A program made the translations under genes and the position numbers. Source: Achromobacter spanius (lineage in GTDB: Bacteria; Pseudomonadota; Gammaproteobacteria; Burkholderiales; Burkholderiaceae_B). Taken from it: a stretch of DNA of 64,000 nt. Position 1 is the first letter of the stretch; each line of letters begins with the position of its first letter. The stretch spans positions 1,984,001 through 2,048,000 of the forward strand of contig NZ_CP121261.1 in the NCBI RefSeq assembly GCF_029637605.1. The letters run 5' to 3'. Positions 36,576 through 45,914 of this stretch are shown here, in pieces. The notes below the pieces were generated by a model. It was not told the DNA's origin. It searched no databases and saw only the letters and a list, made by a program, of their open reading frames with translations.

Positions 36576-39426
36576 AAAGACCCTCAACCTGCCCGATACC
36601 CCCTTCCCCATGCGGGGCGACCTTGCCAAGCGCGAGCCCGCCTGGATTTCGCAATGGGAGGAAAACCACGTCTATCAGGCGATCCGTGCGGCCAGCCGCG
36701 GCCGGCCCCGTTTCGTGCTGCATGACGGCCCGCCCTATGCCAACGGCGACATTCACATCGGCCACGCGGTCAACAAGATCCTGAAGGACATCATCGTCAA
36801 GAGCCGCAACATGGCCGGCTATGACGCGCATTACGTGCCGGGCTGGGACTGTCACGGCATGCCGATCGAAATCCAGATCGAAAAGAAATTCGGCAAGCAT
36901 CTGCCCGTGGCGGAAGTGCAGTCGAAAGCTCGCGCCTACGCGCTTGAGCAGATCGACCGCCAGCGCAAGGATTTCAAGCGCCTGGGTGTGCTGGGCGAAT
37001 GGGATCGCCCGTACATGACCATGAACTTCAGCAATGAAGCCGACGAGATCCGCGCGCTGGGCCGCATCCTGGACAAGGGCTATGTGTTCCGCGGCCTGAA
37101 GCCCGTGAACTGGTGCTTTGACTGTGGTTCCGCCTTGGCCGAAGCCGAAGTCGAATACGCCGACCGCGTCGACCCCGCCGTTGACGTCGCCTTCCCGTTC
37201 GCCGAACCCGCCAAGCTGGCCGCCGCCTTCGGGCTGGACTCGGTAGACGATGGCGCCATCGTCATCTGGACCACCACGCCCTGGACCATCCCGTCCAACC
37301 AGGCGTTGAACGTGCATCCGGAAATCGAATACGCGCTGGTGCGTGTGTCGCCCGTGCCCAAGTTCGGCCCGCTGCTGCTTGTCGCGAAAGACCGCGTCGA
37401 AGCCTGCCTGAAGTCGTGGAACCTGGAAGGCGAAATCATCGCCACGGCACCCGGCGAAGTGCTGTCCGGAATCGAATTCCGCCATCCGCTGGCGCAGTTC
37501 AACAGCGCCTACGACCGCCGCGCGCCCGTCTACCTGGGCGACTACGTCACGGCCGACTCGGGCACGGGCGTGGTGCACTCGGCGCCGGCCTATGGCATTG
37601 AAGACTTTGTGTCGTGCAAGGCGCACGGCATGCAAGACACCGATTTCATCAGCCCCGTCATGGGCGACGGCAAGTACGTGGACAGCCTGGCGCTGTTCGG
37701 CGGCTTGTCCATCTGGGACGCCAACCCCAAGATCGTCGAAGCGCTGACCGAAGCCGGCGCGCTGATGCACGTTGAAAAGCACAAGCACAGCTACATGCAC
37801 TGCTGGCGCCACAAGACGCCAATCATCTACCGCGCCACCAGCCAGTGGTTCGCCGGCATGGACGTGGCCCCGAAAGACGGCGGCCCGACCCTGCGCGAAT
37901 CGGCCTTGGCCGGCATCGACGCCACAGCCTTCTACCCGGCCTGGGGCCGTGCCCGCTTGCACGCCATGATCGCCAACCGCCCGGATTGGACCCTGTCGCG
38001 CCAGCGTCAGTGGGGCGTGCCGATGGCCTTCTTCGTACACAAGGAAACCGGCGAGCTGCATCCGCGCACGTCTGAACTGCTGGAACAAGTGGCGCGGCGC
38101 GTGGAGAAAGACGGCATCGAAGCCTGGCAAGCCATTGAACCGCGCGACCTGCTCGGCGATGAAGCCGACCAATACGAAAAGAACCGCGACACGCTCGACG
38201 TGTGGTTCGATTCCGGCAGCACGCACGCAACGGTGTTGGGCGGCAAGGACGGCGAGTTCGCCGGTTCCCACGGCGCTGAACTCGGCTGGCCCGCCGACCT
38301 GTACCTGGAAGGCTCGGACCAGCATCGCGGCTGGTTCCATTCGTCGCTGCTGACCGGCTGCATGCTGTACGGCCAACCGCCCTACAAGGCGCTGCTGACG
38401 CACGGCTTCGTCGTGGACGGCCAGGGCCGCAAGATGAGCAAGTCGGTCGGCAACGTGATCGCGCCGCAAAAGGTGTCGGACTCGCTGGGCGCCGAAATCC
38501 TGCGCTTGTGGGTTGCTTCCACCGACTATTCGGGCGAGCTTTCCATCTCGGACGAGATCCTGAAGCGCGTGGTCGAAGGCTACCGCCGCATCCGCAACAC
38601 GCTGCGCTTCCTGCTGGCCAACGTGGCCGACTTCGACGCGGTGTCGCAAGCGGTGCCGTATGGTGATCTGTTCGAAATCGACCGCTACGCGCTGGCGATG
38701 ACGGCGCAGATGCAGTCCGAAGTGCAGGCCAACTACGAACGCTACGACTTCCACCCGGCGGTCTCGCGTTTGCAGACGTTCTGCTCGGAAGACCTGGGCG
38801 CCTTCTACCTGGACATCCTGAAAGACCGCCTGTACACGTCGGCGCCCAATAGCGTGGCGCGCCGCTCGGCGCAGACGGCGCTGCTGGACATCACGCAGAC
38901 GCTGCTCAAGCTGATGGCCCCGATCCTGTCCTTCACGGCCGAAGAAGCCTGGAAGGAACTGGTGGGCTCGGCGTTGAAGCATCAAGCCGACGCCGCCCGC
39001 ACGACGATCTTCACCGAGGTCTATCACGCGCTGCCGCCGTTTGCCGACGCTGATGCGCTGTCGGCCAAGTGGACGCGCCTGCGCGCCATCCGTGCCGAGG
39101 TCCAGCGCAAGCTGGAAGAAGTGCGGACGGCGGGCGACATCGGTTCGTCGTTGCAAGCCGAAGTGGATCTTTACGCCAGCGGCGACGATCAGCAATTGCT
39201 GGCCAGCCTGGGCGACGACCTGCGCTTCGTGCTGATCGTGTCGCGCGCCACCGTGCATGCCGGCGAAGGCGACACCCGCATCGAGGTCACGCCGTCGACG
39301 CACAAGAAGTGCGAACGCTGCTGGCACTGGCGCCTTGACGTGGGCCAGGACGCGGACCATCCCGAAATCTGCGGCCGCTGCGTGTCCAACCTGTTCGGCT
39401 CGGGCGAAGCCCGCGACAAGGCGTGA
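36565..39426 (+). CDS. ileS: Isoleucyl-tRNA synthetase
   Basis: This class I synthetase has 953 residues. The HIGH motif reads [13 protein letters not shown] (about 60), and the KMSKS motif [10 protein letters not shown] lies near 625. The editing domain sits between them. A C-terminal zinc finger is visible in [11 protein letters not shown] and [10 protein letters not shown]. Its start lies inside ribF, so the two are translationally coupled, and lspA follows at once. Confidence 0.97.
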   Translation: MDYKKTLNLPDTPFPMRGDLAKREPAWISQWEENHVYQAIRAASRGRPRFVLHDGPPYANGDIHIGHAVNKILKDIIVKSRNMAGYDAHYVPGWDCHGMPIEIQIEKKFGKHLPVAEVQSKARAYALEQIDRQRKDFKRLGVLGEWDRPYMTMNFSNEADEIRALGRILDKGYVFRGLKPVNWCFDCGSALAEAEVEYADRVDPAVDVAFPFAEPAKLAAAFGLDSVDDGAIVIWTTTPWTIPSNQALNVHPEIEYALVRVSPVPKFGPLLLVAKDRVEACLKSWNLEGEIIATAPGEVLSGIEFRHPLAQFNSAYDRRAPVYLGDYVTADSGTGVVHSAPAYGIEDFVSCKAHGMQDTDFISPVMGDGKYVDSLALFGGLSIWDANPKIVEALTEAGALMHVEKHKHSYMHCWRHKTPIIYRATSQWFAGMDVAPKDGGPTLRESALAGIDATAFYPAWGRARLHAMIANRPDWTLSRQRQWGVPMAFFVHKETGELHPRTSELLEQVARRVEKDGIEAWQAIEPRDLLGDEADQYEKNRDTLDVWFDSGSTHATVLGGKDGEFAGSHGAELGWPADLYLEGSDQHRGWFHSSLLTGCMLYGQPPYKALLTHGFVVDGQGRKMSKSVGNVIAPQKVSDSLGAEILRLWVASTDYSGELSISDEILKRVVEGYRRIRNTLRFLLANVADFDAVSQAVPYGDLFEIDRYALAMTAQMQSEVQANYERYDFHPAVSRLQTFCSEDLGAFYLDILKDRLYTSAPNSVARRSAQTALLDITQTLLKLMAPILSFTAEEAWKELVGSALKHQADAARTTIFTEVYHALPPFADADALSAKWTRLRAIRAEVQRKLEEVRTAGDIGSSLQAEVDLYASGDDQQLLASLGDDLRFVLIVSRATVHAGEGDTRIEVTPSTHKKCERCWHWRLDVGQDADHPEICGRCVSNLFGSGEARDKA

Positions 39427-39428
39427 AC

Positions 39429-39962
39429 ATGGCCCGCCCCTCCGATTCGGGAGTGACGGGCACGGCGCCCGCCCGCGCCGCCCCGGCGCGCGTGGGAGGC
39501 TGGCTGGCGCTGGCCTTGCTGATCATCGTGCTGGACCAACTGACCAAGGTGTACTTCAACACCTCGTTCCAGTATGGCGAGCGCGTCAACGTGTTGCCGG
39601 TGTTCGACTTCACGCTGATGTACAACCGGGGGGCCGCGTTCAGCTTCCTGGCGTCCGAGGAAGGCTGGCAGCGTTGGCTGTTCACGGGCTTGGGAATCGT
39701 GGCGGCCGTGGTCATCACGATCATCCTGCGGCGCACACATGGCCAACCGCGCTTCAGCCTGGCGCTGACGCTGATTCTGGGCGGCGCCGTCGGCAACGTC
39801 ATTGACCGCGTGGCCTATGGCCACGTGGTGGACTTCCTGCTGTTCTACTGGAACGAGTCCTACTTTCCCGCCTTCAACCTGGCGGACGTAGGCATCAGTT
39901 GTGGCGCCGTGCTGCTGGTGCTGGACGAGCTTTTGCGCGCCCGCAAGAAGCCGCAGGCCTGA
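39429..39962 (+). CDS. lspA: Lipoprotein signal peptidase II
   Basis: This inner-membrane aspartyl protease cleaves prolipoprotein signal peptides after lipid attachment. The 177-residue product has four transmembrane segments, the motif YNRGAAFSFL, and the two catalytic aspartates in GNVIDRVAYGHVVDF and FNLADVGIS. The N-terminal extension of about 20 residues is Ala/Pro-rich. A GTG at 39423 is an alternative start, but the ATG at 39429 was preferred. The preceding ileS stop lies within its ribosome-site region. Confidence 0.95.
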   Translation: MARPSDSGVTGTAPARAAPARVGGWLALALLIIVLDQLTKVYFNTSFQYGERVNVLPVFDFTLMYNRGAAFSFLASEEGWQRWLFTGLGIVAAVVITIILRRTHGQPRFSLALTLILGGAVGNVIDRVAYGHVVDFLLFYWNESYFPAFNLADVGISCGAVLLVLDELLRARKKPQA

Positions 39963-39971
39963 CGTCTTCGC

Positions 39972-39992
39972 GCCGGGGCGATCCGCCCCGGC
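39972..39992. terminator. GC-rich hairpin after lspA
   Basis: GCCGGGGCG and CGCCCCGGC form a perfect 9-bp stem with an ATC loop, 9 bp after the lspA stop. No T-run follows, so it may only weaken transcription into coaBC or act with Rho. Confidence 0.45.
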
Positions 39993-40126
39993 CACCCCTG
40001 CCCTCCCTGGCTTTTGCCCTGTTTGATACCCCCTGAATGCATGGCGAACGGCGCAATGCCGCAATGCAGAATAAAATCACCCTCCATTCCTCGTTTTCAC
40101 GGCGCTGAACCCGCCGCCACGCCCTC

Positions 40127-41323
40127 ATGCTCGATCTCGCCCGCAAACGCATCGTCCTCGGTCTGACCGGCGGCATCGCCTGCTACAAAATCGCCGAGCT
40201 GGTGCGGCGCATGACCGAACAAGGCGCCACCGTCGACGTGGTAATGACCGAGGCGGCCACGCACTTCATCACGCCCGTGACGATGCAAGCCCTGTCGGGC
40301 CGGCCGGTATTCGTGGACGCCTGGGACGCGCGCGTGCCCAACAACATGGCGCACATCGACCTGACGCGCGGCGCCGACGCCGTGCTGATCGCACCCGCCA
40401 GCGCCGATTTCATGGCCAAGCTGGCGCACGGCATGGCCGACGACCTGCTGTCCACGCTGTGCCTGGCGCGCGCCTGTCCCTTGCTGGTGGCGCCCGCCAT
40501 GAACCGCGAGATGTGGGCCAACCCGGCAACCCAACGCAATGTTGAACAACTGCGCGCGGACGGCATCAGCGTGCTGGGCCCGTCGGCGGGCGAGCAGGCC
40601 TGCGGTGAGACCGGCGACGGCCGCATGCTGGAATCGCATGAACTGCTGAGCGACCTGATTGCGTTTTTCCAGCCCAAGCTGCTGGCGGGTCGCCACGTGC
40701 TGCTGACCGCCGGCCCCACGTCCGAGCCGGTTGACCCCGTGCGCGTGTTGAGCAACCGCTCGTCGGGCAAGACCGGCTACGCCCTGGCCCGCGCCGCGCG
40801 CGAAGCCGGTGCGCGCGTGACCTTGATTACCGGCGCCACCTTCCTGCCCGTGCCGCGCGGCGTGACGGCACTATCGGTCATGACCGCGCGCCAGATGCAT
40901 GACGCCGTGATGGCCAGCGCGGCCGATGCCGACATCTTCATTGCCGTGGCCGCCGTGGCCGACTGGCGCGTGAAGAACGTCAGCACGCAAAAGCTGAAGA
41001 AGACGAGCGAAGGCGGCGGCGCGCCGCTGATGGAATTTGAACCGAATCCAGACATCCTGGCCGAAGTGGCCAAGCTGGAAAACGGCCCATGGTGTGTTGG
41101 CTTCGCGGCCGAAACCGAGAAGCTGGCCGAACATGCCGAAGCCAAGCGCCAGCGCAAGGGCATCCCGCTGCTGGTGGGCAACCTGGCGCACAAGGTCATG
41201 GACGCGGACACCACCGAATTGGTCCTGTTCGACGAACAAGGCGCCCACCCGCTGCCCGCGGGCGACAAGCTGGAAGCCGCCCGCCGCCTGATCGCGGAAA
41301 TTGCCGCACGCTTTCCCACGTAG
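40127..41323 (+). CDS. coaBC: Bifunctional phosphopantothenoylcysteine decarboxylase / synthetase
   Basis: Two domains for coenzyme A synthesis are present in 398 residues. The N-terminal CoaC flavodoxin-like decarboxylase (about 1-190) has LGLTGGIACYK, the catalytic His in NNMAHIDL, and PAMNREMW. The C-terminal CoaB synthetase has AGPTSEPVDPVRVLSNRSSGK and AVADW. Its stop codon TAG is contributed by the terminal inverted repeat of the element that starts at 41319. In E. coli the next gene is dut; here it is not. Confidence 0.95.
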   Translation: MLDLARKRIVLGLTGGIACYKIAELVRRMTEQGATVDVVMTEAATHFITPVTMQALSGRPVFVDAWDARVPNNMAHIDLTRGADAVLIAPASADFMAKLAHGMADDLLSTLCLARACPLLVAPAMNREMWANPATQRNVEQLRADGISVLGPSAGEQACGETGDGRMLESHELLSDLIAFFQPKLLAGRHVLLTAGPTSEPVDPVRVLSNRSSGKTGYALARAAREAGARVTLITGATFLPVPRGVTALSVMTARQMHDAVMASAADADIFIAVAAVADWRVKNVSTQKLKKTSEGGGAPLMEFEPNPDILAEVAKLENGPWCVGFAAETEKLAEHAEAKRQRKGIPLLVGNLAHKVMDADTTELVLFDEQGAHPLPAGDKLEAARRLIAEIAARFPT

Positions 41324-41530
41324 GATGGGTGCAGCGCGGGAAGGCCAGGGCAAGAAAAACAACGGCGAACGCGCGAAACCCATCACGCAACGCCAGCCCC
41401 AAAGCAATTTCAGCCACAGCACCAACACAACTTAAGCCACAGCACCAAAATCGCAGCGCCATGCGATGGGTTACGCGCGTTCAGTGGCGGGGTTCTTGTC
41501 TTTGTTATCGCGCGCTTCACCCATCCTACG
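41319..41530. mobile_element. MITE-like 212-bp inverted-repeat element
   Basis: Arms of about 66 bp (41319-41384 and 41465-41530) are inverted copies, nearly identical at both ends: CGTAGGATGGGTG outside and ACGCGCGwAACCCATC inside. The middle of the arms has diverged. Each arm can itself fold, GATGGGT with ACCCATC. The 80-bp core holds two AGCCACAGCACCAA copies 23 bp apart. There is no transposase. GTAGGATGGGT-type ends are known from dispersed non-autonomous repeats in Proteobacteria. The element ends supply the TAG stops of both coaBC and the DUF1177 gene. Confidence 0.65.
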
Positions 41531-42443
41531 GGATGCAGCCCACGGTCTGTAGGTGCGCCATCGAGCCATAGCGGGCTTGCAGCGCGTGCCACTCCGCTTC
41601 ATCGAAGAACGTCATCGCGCCTTGGCCATACAGCTTGGCAATTTCTATGCAGAAACGCATCGCGACGTCGGCGTCCACGGCGTTGGTGACGCCGGTGGCG
41701 CAACCGGGCACGGTGGTTTGCGCGGTCAACGCCACGCCCACGACGGGTGCATCGGTGGCCGTGGCCGGCTGCATCAGCGAATTCACATGCCACAGGCCGT
41801 TATCAAAGGGCGTGATGTCTTGCGTCGTCAGCGGCAGAGTCACGGGAAGTTCACCACTTACCCACCCCATCACGTCCAGCATCGTTTCGGGGATGCGCAG
41901 CAAATAGCCTTGCTTGGCCACCGGCGTCAGCGCGATGCCACGCTTGTTCACCAGGCGGTTGCCGCGCGTGGTGTCCACGGACAGGATCGCGTCCATGCGC
42001 GGGTCCACCTCGTGCGACATCATTTCGCGCATGGGGAAAGGCGAACGCATCATTGGCACGGGATGATGCGGGCGCGTGCCGGCACGCGGGCAGATGTGTG
42101 TGCGGATGCGCACGGTGCCCGGCATCAAGTCGCCCTGGCGCGCCATCGCCAGCAGCTTGAGCGCCGCGGCAATTGCCACAACGGCCCCATCGCTATCGGA
42201 CACCAGACCCGTCACGGCGGGCCGCGCGCCGATGCCGCCCAGGCGGCCGATGATGCCCAGTTGCGGCGCGGCGGCATCCAGGCCGGGAATGACGATGGAC
42301 AGGAAATCGGTGGCGGCGCCGTCGTGTTCCAGGCGGGTGACTTCCACCTCGCAATCGCCGGCGTCGCGCAGCACCTTGGCCACCGCGTCGCCGTTAATGT
42401 GCGCTGACGACAGCAGCTCGATGGTGTCGATCACCTGCTTCAT
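41526..42443 (-). CDS. DUF1177 family protein
   Basis: The 305-residue product has the conserved blocks of DUF1177: LGIIGRLGGIGARPAVTGLV, VRIRTHICPRAGTRPH, AILSVDTTRGNRLV, LTTQDITPFDNGLWHVNS and ATATDAPVVGVALT. No signal peptide is present and the function is unknown. It overlaps pepE by 4 bp, so a shared role in peptide or amino-acid use is likely. Its stop codon lies in the terminal repeat of the neighbouring element, so its exact C-terminus may have been set by that insertion. Confidence 0.85.
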   Translation of the reverse strand: MKQVIDTIELLSSAHINGDAVAKVLRDAGDCEVEVTRLEHDGAATDFLSIVIPGLDAAAPQLGIIGRLGGIGARPAVTGLVSDSDGAVVAIAAALKLLAMARQGDLMPGTVRIRTHICPRAGTRPHHPVPMMRSPFPMREMMSHEVDPRMDAILSVDTTRGNRLVNKRGIALTPVAKQGYLLRIPETMLDVMGWVSGELPVTLPLTTQDITPFDNGLWHVNSLMQPATATDAPVVGVALTAQTTVPGCATGVTNAVDADVAMRFCIEIAKLYGQGAMTFFDEAEWHALQARYGSMAHLQTVGCIP

Positions 42444-43144
42444 GCCGGAATCTTCAGTGGACCTGGCCGGAACACGCGCGGCTCTTCGTGGCCCAGGAAC
42501 AACGGGGCGTCGTAGGGGCCGATCAGTTCGAGCTGCTGACCGCGCACGCGCAGGCCCGATCCTTCGGGCAGGCCAAGCACCGGCATCGCGGGGTTCAACG
42601 CGCAGAACTCGGCCAGACGCTGGGCGCGCGTTTCGCCACGGTGTCCGGGCGGATGCGCGTTGGTGTAGTGCGGGTTGATCTGAAACGTGATCAGGTCCAG
42701 GGCATCGAAGCCGCCGGGGTCGGTAATGGGCATGTCATTGGTGGTGCAGATGGTGGGGCACGTCAGGTTGGAACCGGCGCTCCAGCCCAGATACGCCGCG
42801 CCCGCGCGCACGCGGCGCTTCACCACGTCCAGCAGGCCTTGGCGACGCAATTGCCCCAACAGGTTGAACGTGTTGCCGCCCCCCACGATGATGACGGCGG
42901 CGTTTTCCAGCGCCACCACGGGGTCCTCTGCGCAATGCAGACCCTCAATGGACAAGCCCGTGTCCGCCAGGGCCGAGGCCACCAGCGCGGTGTAGTCGTC
43001 CCAGCCGCGCGTGACGCCGGCAAACGGCACGAACACGGCCGGCGAACCAGGCGGCAGGGTGTCGATCAGTTCGCGGATGTCCGGCAGGGCGTGCACCAGG
43101 TAGCCGGCGTCGCTGCTGGAGTTGCTGAGTAGCAAAAGGTTCAT
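42440..43144 (-). CDS. pepE: Peptidase E (alpha-aspartyl dipeptidase)
   Basis: This cytosolic serine peptidase of family S51 cleaves dipeptides with N-terminal aspartate. The 234-residue product has IIVGGGNTFNLL and the nucleophile elbow YLGWSAGSNLTCPTI with the active-site serine near 121. A downstream INPHYTNAHPPGHRGE segment probably carries the catalytic His. It lies 34 bp after the IclR gene and overlaps the DUF1177 gene by 4 bp. Confidence 0.92.
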   Translation of the reverse strand: MNLLLLSNSSSDAGYLVHALPDIRELIDTLPPGSPAVFVPFAGVTRGWDDYTALVASALADTGLSIEGLHCAEDPVVALENAAVIIVGGGNTFNLLGQLRRQGLLDVVKRRVRAGAAYLGWSAGSNLTCPTICTTNDMPITDPGGFDALDLITFQINPHYTNAHPPGHRGETRAQRLAEFCALNPAMPVLGLPEGSGLRVRGQQLELIGPYDAPLFLGHEEPRVFRPGPLKIPA

Positions 43145-43178
43145 GGAAAGATTCCGTCAACAAAGCAAAAGGAAGAAT

Positions 43179-43946
43179 TCAGGGTAGCCAGTAGGGATCG
43201 TTCAATTGGCGCCCCAGTCCGGCCACCTGCGTAAGCACCGTTTCGCGCAGGCGCGCCACGCGTGCGGCATCGGCCTGGAACGACACGAACGACAGGCACA
43301 GGCCGCGCAATTCACCCGTGGCCGGATCGCGCACGGCGGCGGCCACGGCGCCGATGCCGGGCATGGCCTGGTCAATGGCGAGGCCGCAGCGATCGGCGCG
43401 CGACTGCTCGACCAGCCGAGCCAGGTCGCCCACCGTGGCAGGGCAATCGCGGCCTTCCATGGGCAAGGGCTGCGTGGGGTCAGCGCCATACAAGGCCTGG
43501 AATTCGGTATCGCTCAAGCGCGACAGCAGGGCACGGCCCATCGCGGTGCCCGAGGCATTGCGACGCGAACCGGGCGGCGACAGCACCTGTACGGGATTCG
43601 AGCCGTTCAAGCGCTGCAACACCACGGTTTCGCGCTGGTTCAAGGTGGACAGATAGGCGGTCAGGCCGCTGTCTTCGGACAGCCTTGCCAGCACGTCGCG
43701 GCAGGCTTCGTCCAGCGGCGTGGCGGCCATGCCGGCGCGCACCGCCTGTGCCAACAAGGCACCGGGACGGTATCGGCGGGAGGCCGGGTCCTGGTCCAGC
43801 ATGCCGTAGCGCTGCATCTGGTTCAGCAGGCGCGATGCGGTGCTCTTGGGCATCGCCAGGCGCGCCGCGACATCGGTGAAGCTCAGTTCCATGGCGCCGT
43901 CCGCGTAGAGCGACAGAACGCGCTGGACTCCGTCTAGAATACTCAT
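43179..43946 (-). CDS. IclR-family transcriptional regulator
   Basis: The 255-residue product has an N-terminal winged helix (about 1-60: LSFTDVAARLAMPKSTASRLL) and a C-terminal effector domain of the IclR type with NASGTAMGRALLS. It is the first gene before pepE and the DUF1177 gene on the same strand, so it probably controls them and itself. A perfect TGTTCCAT/ATGGAACA dyad begins 4 bp upstream of its start codon and is a good operator candidate. Confidence 0.9.
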   Translation of the reverse strand: MSILDGVQRVLSLYADGAMELSFTDVAARLAMPKSTASRLLNQMQRYGMLDQDPASRRYRPGALLAQAVRAGMAATPLDEACRDVLARLSEDSGLTAYLSTLNQRETVVLQRLNGSNPVQVLSPPGSRRNASGTAMGRALLSRLSDTEFQALYGADPTQPLPMEGRDCPATVGDLARLVEQSRADRCGLAIDQAMPGIGAVAAAVRDPATGELRGLCLSFVSFQADAARVARLRETVLTQVAGLGRQLNDPYWLP

Positions 43947-43949
43947 GGC

Positions 43950-43988
43950 TGTTCCATAAAATGGAACAAAAGTTCCTTAATAAAGAAC
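43950..43988. promoter_or_regulatory. IclR-type operator dyads
   Basis: TGTTCCAT-AAA-ATGGAACA (43950-43968) is a perfect 8-bp inverted repeat. A weaker partner, GTTCCTT-AATA-AAGAAC, spans 43972-43988. GTTCC/GGAAC half sites are common for IclR-family proteins. The location, immediately before the iclR start, suggests autorepression of the iclR-pepE-DUF1177 operon. Confidence 0.6.
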
Positions 43989-44035
43989 AAGCATAATCCA
44001 GCGCCTGGAACGCGGTCAATATGCATCGTTCCGAC

Positions 44036-44060
44036 AAAAAGCCCCCGGTTTATCGGGGCC
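44036..44060 (-). terminator. Rho-independent terminator after the DUF457 gene
   Basis: On the minus strand, GCCCCG and CGGGGGC form a stem (one base bulged) around ATAAAC, followed by TTTTTG. It lies about 45 bp downstream of the DUF457 gene stop and insulates the iclR operon. Confidence 0.65.
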
Positions 44061-44102
44061 TGGACCACGTCAGGATGATTAACGCAATTCAGCAGTTGTG
44101 AA

Positions 44103-45143
44103 TTACCGGTCGGCCATCGTGGACCATTGCGCCAGCGGCAACGGCGGTTGCGCATGCAGGATGCGCGCCAGCACGAGCTTCAATTCCTCCCAGCCACCGC
44201 GCTCGCTTGGCCAGCTGGACGGCGTGACCGGCTTCCAGCCCCCCTCCGGCGTGCGCTCGGCCATCTTGAAGCGGAAGGTGTAATGCCCCGCCATGCCCAT
44301 GCGCAAATCGCTCACGACCAAGGCGTCACCGATGGCGTCGTAACGCAGCCAATCGTCCGTGAACCATTGCAGGCGCTGGTGCAGCGGCGCGTCGGCCAGC
44401 GCACGCGCCAGGTCCAGGTGCAAGGGTTGTCGCAGCCATTCCGGGGGCCCGCGGTCGAACAGGCTGCTGACGGCTTCGTAGTAGTCGCCATCCGGCGTCT
44501 TGGCAATCACACGCCAGACCAGCGTATTGAACGGCATCGACACAGCCCGCAGTTCGGTCACGGCGATACCCTGTTCGCGCATCGCATCGCGCACCCGGTC
44601 TTCAGCCGCCATGCGGCTGGCCAGCCCGAAGCCCAGGTACGCCGTGCTGAAAACGAGCACGCCCGCCAAGAAGCGACGCGCGCGCTGCGTCATCCCGACG
44701 GCGATGGCGTAGAACACGGCGAGCAACATCGGCACCGTGTAGACGGGATCAATAATGAAAATAGCCGACCAGCTTTCGGGTATGGAGGTCATCGGCCAAA
44801 AAAGCTGCGTGCCGTAGACGGTGAACGAATCCAGTATCGGATGCGTCACCAGCACCAGCCATATCGTCAGGAACAGCCGTCGTCCGCCATAGGGTGCCTG
44901 GGGCCAGTATTTGCGTATCAGCCAGGCCAGCAGCATGGCCAGGCCGGTCAGCACGAACACCGAATGGGAGAACCCCCGGTGGTAGGTCATTAGCGACACT
45001 GGATCGGGGTACCGCACCAATACGTCCAGATCGGGCAGGCTGCCCAGCACCGCTCCGTAGATCAGCGCCCGGCGCCCCTGGAAGCGCCCCAACAGCGCGC
45101 CTTGTATGCCCGCGCCCAGCACGGCTTGTGTTACCGAATCCAT
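44103..45143 (-). CDS. DUF457 / YdjM-type membrane-bound metal-dependent hydrolase
   Basis: The 346-residue product begins MDSVTQAVLGAGIQGALLG and has several membrane segments in the first 190 residues. Histidine motifs typical of the YdjM family are SLMTYHRGFSHSVF and VTHPILDSFTVYG, probably metal ligands. The C-terminal 150 residues are soluble. The family is named hydrolase by homology; no substrate is established. The ATG at 45143 was chosen over an upstream frame because the conserved start lies there. It is divergent from the DedA gene. Confidence 0.85.
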   Translation of the reverse strand: MDSVTQAVLGAGIQGALLGRFQGRRALIYGAVLGSLPDLDVLVRYPDPVSLMTYHRGFSHSVFVLTGLAMLLAWLIRKYWPQAPYGGRRLFLTIWLVLVTHPILDSFTVYGTQLFWPMTSIPESWSAIFIIDPVYTVPMLLAVFYAIAVGMTQRARRFLAGVLVFSTAYLGFGLASRMAAEDRVRDAMREQGIAVTELRAVSMPFNTLVWRVIAKTPDGDYYEAVSSLFDRGPPEWLRQPLHLDLARALADAPLHQRLQWFTDDWLRYDAIGDALVVSDLRMGMAGHYTFRFKMAERTPEGGWKPVTPSSWPSERGGWEELKLVLARILHAQPPLPLAQWSTMADR

Positions 45144-45262
45144 AGTTTCCCAGTCGAACCTTCCATCAACCGCATCAATCAGACAGCCTAGATAACATTT
45201 GGCCACCAAGCCAGGCGTTAAGATACCCGATTGCTTTCAGCTAATTTTCAGACTTGGCATTC

Positions 45263-45901
45263 ATGGATCAATATATCGACAAGATCGGTCTCTTCATCGA
45301 GGCCAACCAGGTGTGGGCGGGCCCCATCACGTTCCTGCTTACCCTGGGGGAATCGATGGTGCTGGTGGGCCTGTTCATTCCCGCGACGGCGTTGATGCTG
45401 CTGACGGGCGGCTTGATCGGCGCGGGCACGCTGGACCCCTGGGGCGTGGTCGCCTGGGGTATCGCCGGCGCCATTGTGGGCGATGCGCTGTCGTACTGGC
45501 TGGGCCGCTGGGCGGGCCCGGGCGTCTTGCGCCGCTGGCCGCTCAAGCAGCAACGCACTGGCGTGGCGCGCGCGCGGCTGTTCTTTTACCGCTATGGCTT
45601 CGCCTCGGTCCTGATCGGCCGTTTTCTGGGCCCCATCCGCTCAACCATTCCCACCGTGGCGGGGGTGATGGGCATGGGACACAACCGTTTCCAACTGGCC
45701 AACGTGATATCGGCGCTGCTGTGGATGCCGTTGATGCTGGCGCCGGGCTACATCACCGCGCGCAGCCTGGGCACGGCGGAAAACGCGCAGCAAATCGCCA
45801 TGATGATCGGCGCGGGCCTCTCAGTGCTGCTAGGATGCGGGCTTCTGCTGGCCATGGTGCGCAAGCGCCGTCAACCGGCCAGGCAACGGCGCGGCAACTG
45901 A
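45263..45901 (+). CDS. DedA-family inner-membrane protein
   Basis: The 212-residue product begins MDQYIDKIGLFIEANQ. It has the DedA signature: a re-entrant GESMVLVGLFIPATALMLL, then GDALSYWLGRWAG and FYRYGFASVLIGRFLGPIRS. DedA proteins are involved in lipid-carrier recycling and membrane homeostasis. The acidic and Arg residues of the family are present. The basic C-terminal tail is RKRRQPARQRRGN. The next gene lies 13 bp downstream and is probably cotranscribed. Confidence 0.9.
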   Translation: MDQYIDKIGLFIEANQVWAGPITFLLTLGESMVLVGLFIPATALMLLTGGLIGAGTLDPWGVVAWGIAGAIVGDALSYWLGRWAGPGVLRRWPLKQQRTGVARARLFFYRYGFASVLIGRFLGPIRSTIPTVAGVMGMGHNRFQLANVISALLWMPLMLAPGYITARSLGTAENAQQIAMMIGAGLSVLLGCGLLLAMVRKRRQPARQRRGN

Positions 45902-45914
45902 TCGGAGAATGGGC

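Noticed and set aside
36430..39360. A 976-residue minus-strand frame opposite ileS
   Set aside because: It lies antisense to an unmistakable isoleucyl-tRNA synthetase, and its product is Arg/Gln/His-rich in the way typical of antisense shadow frames in high-GC DNA.
41319..41530. Insertion sequence with transposase
   Set aside because: The element is only 212 bp and encodes no protein; it is at most a non-autonomous element.
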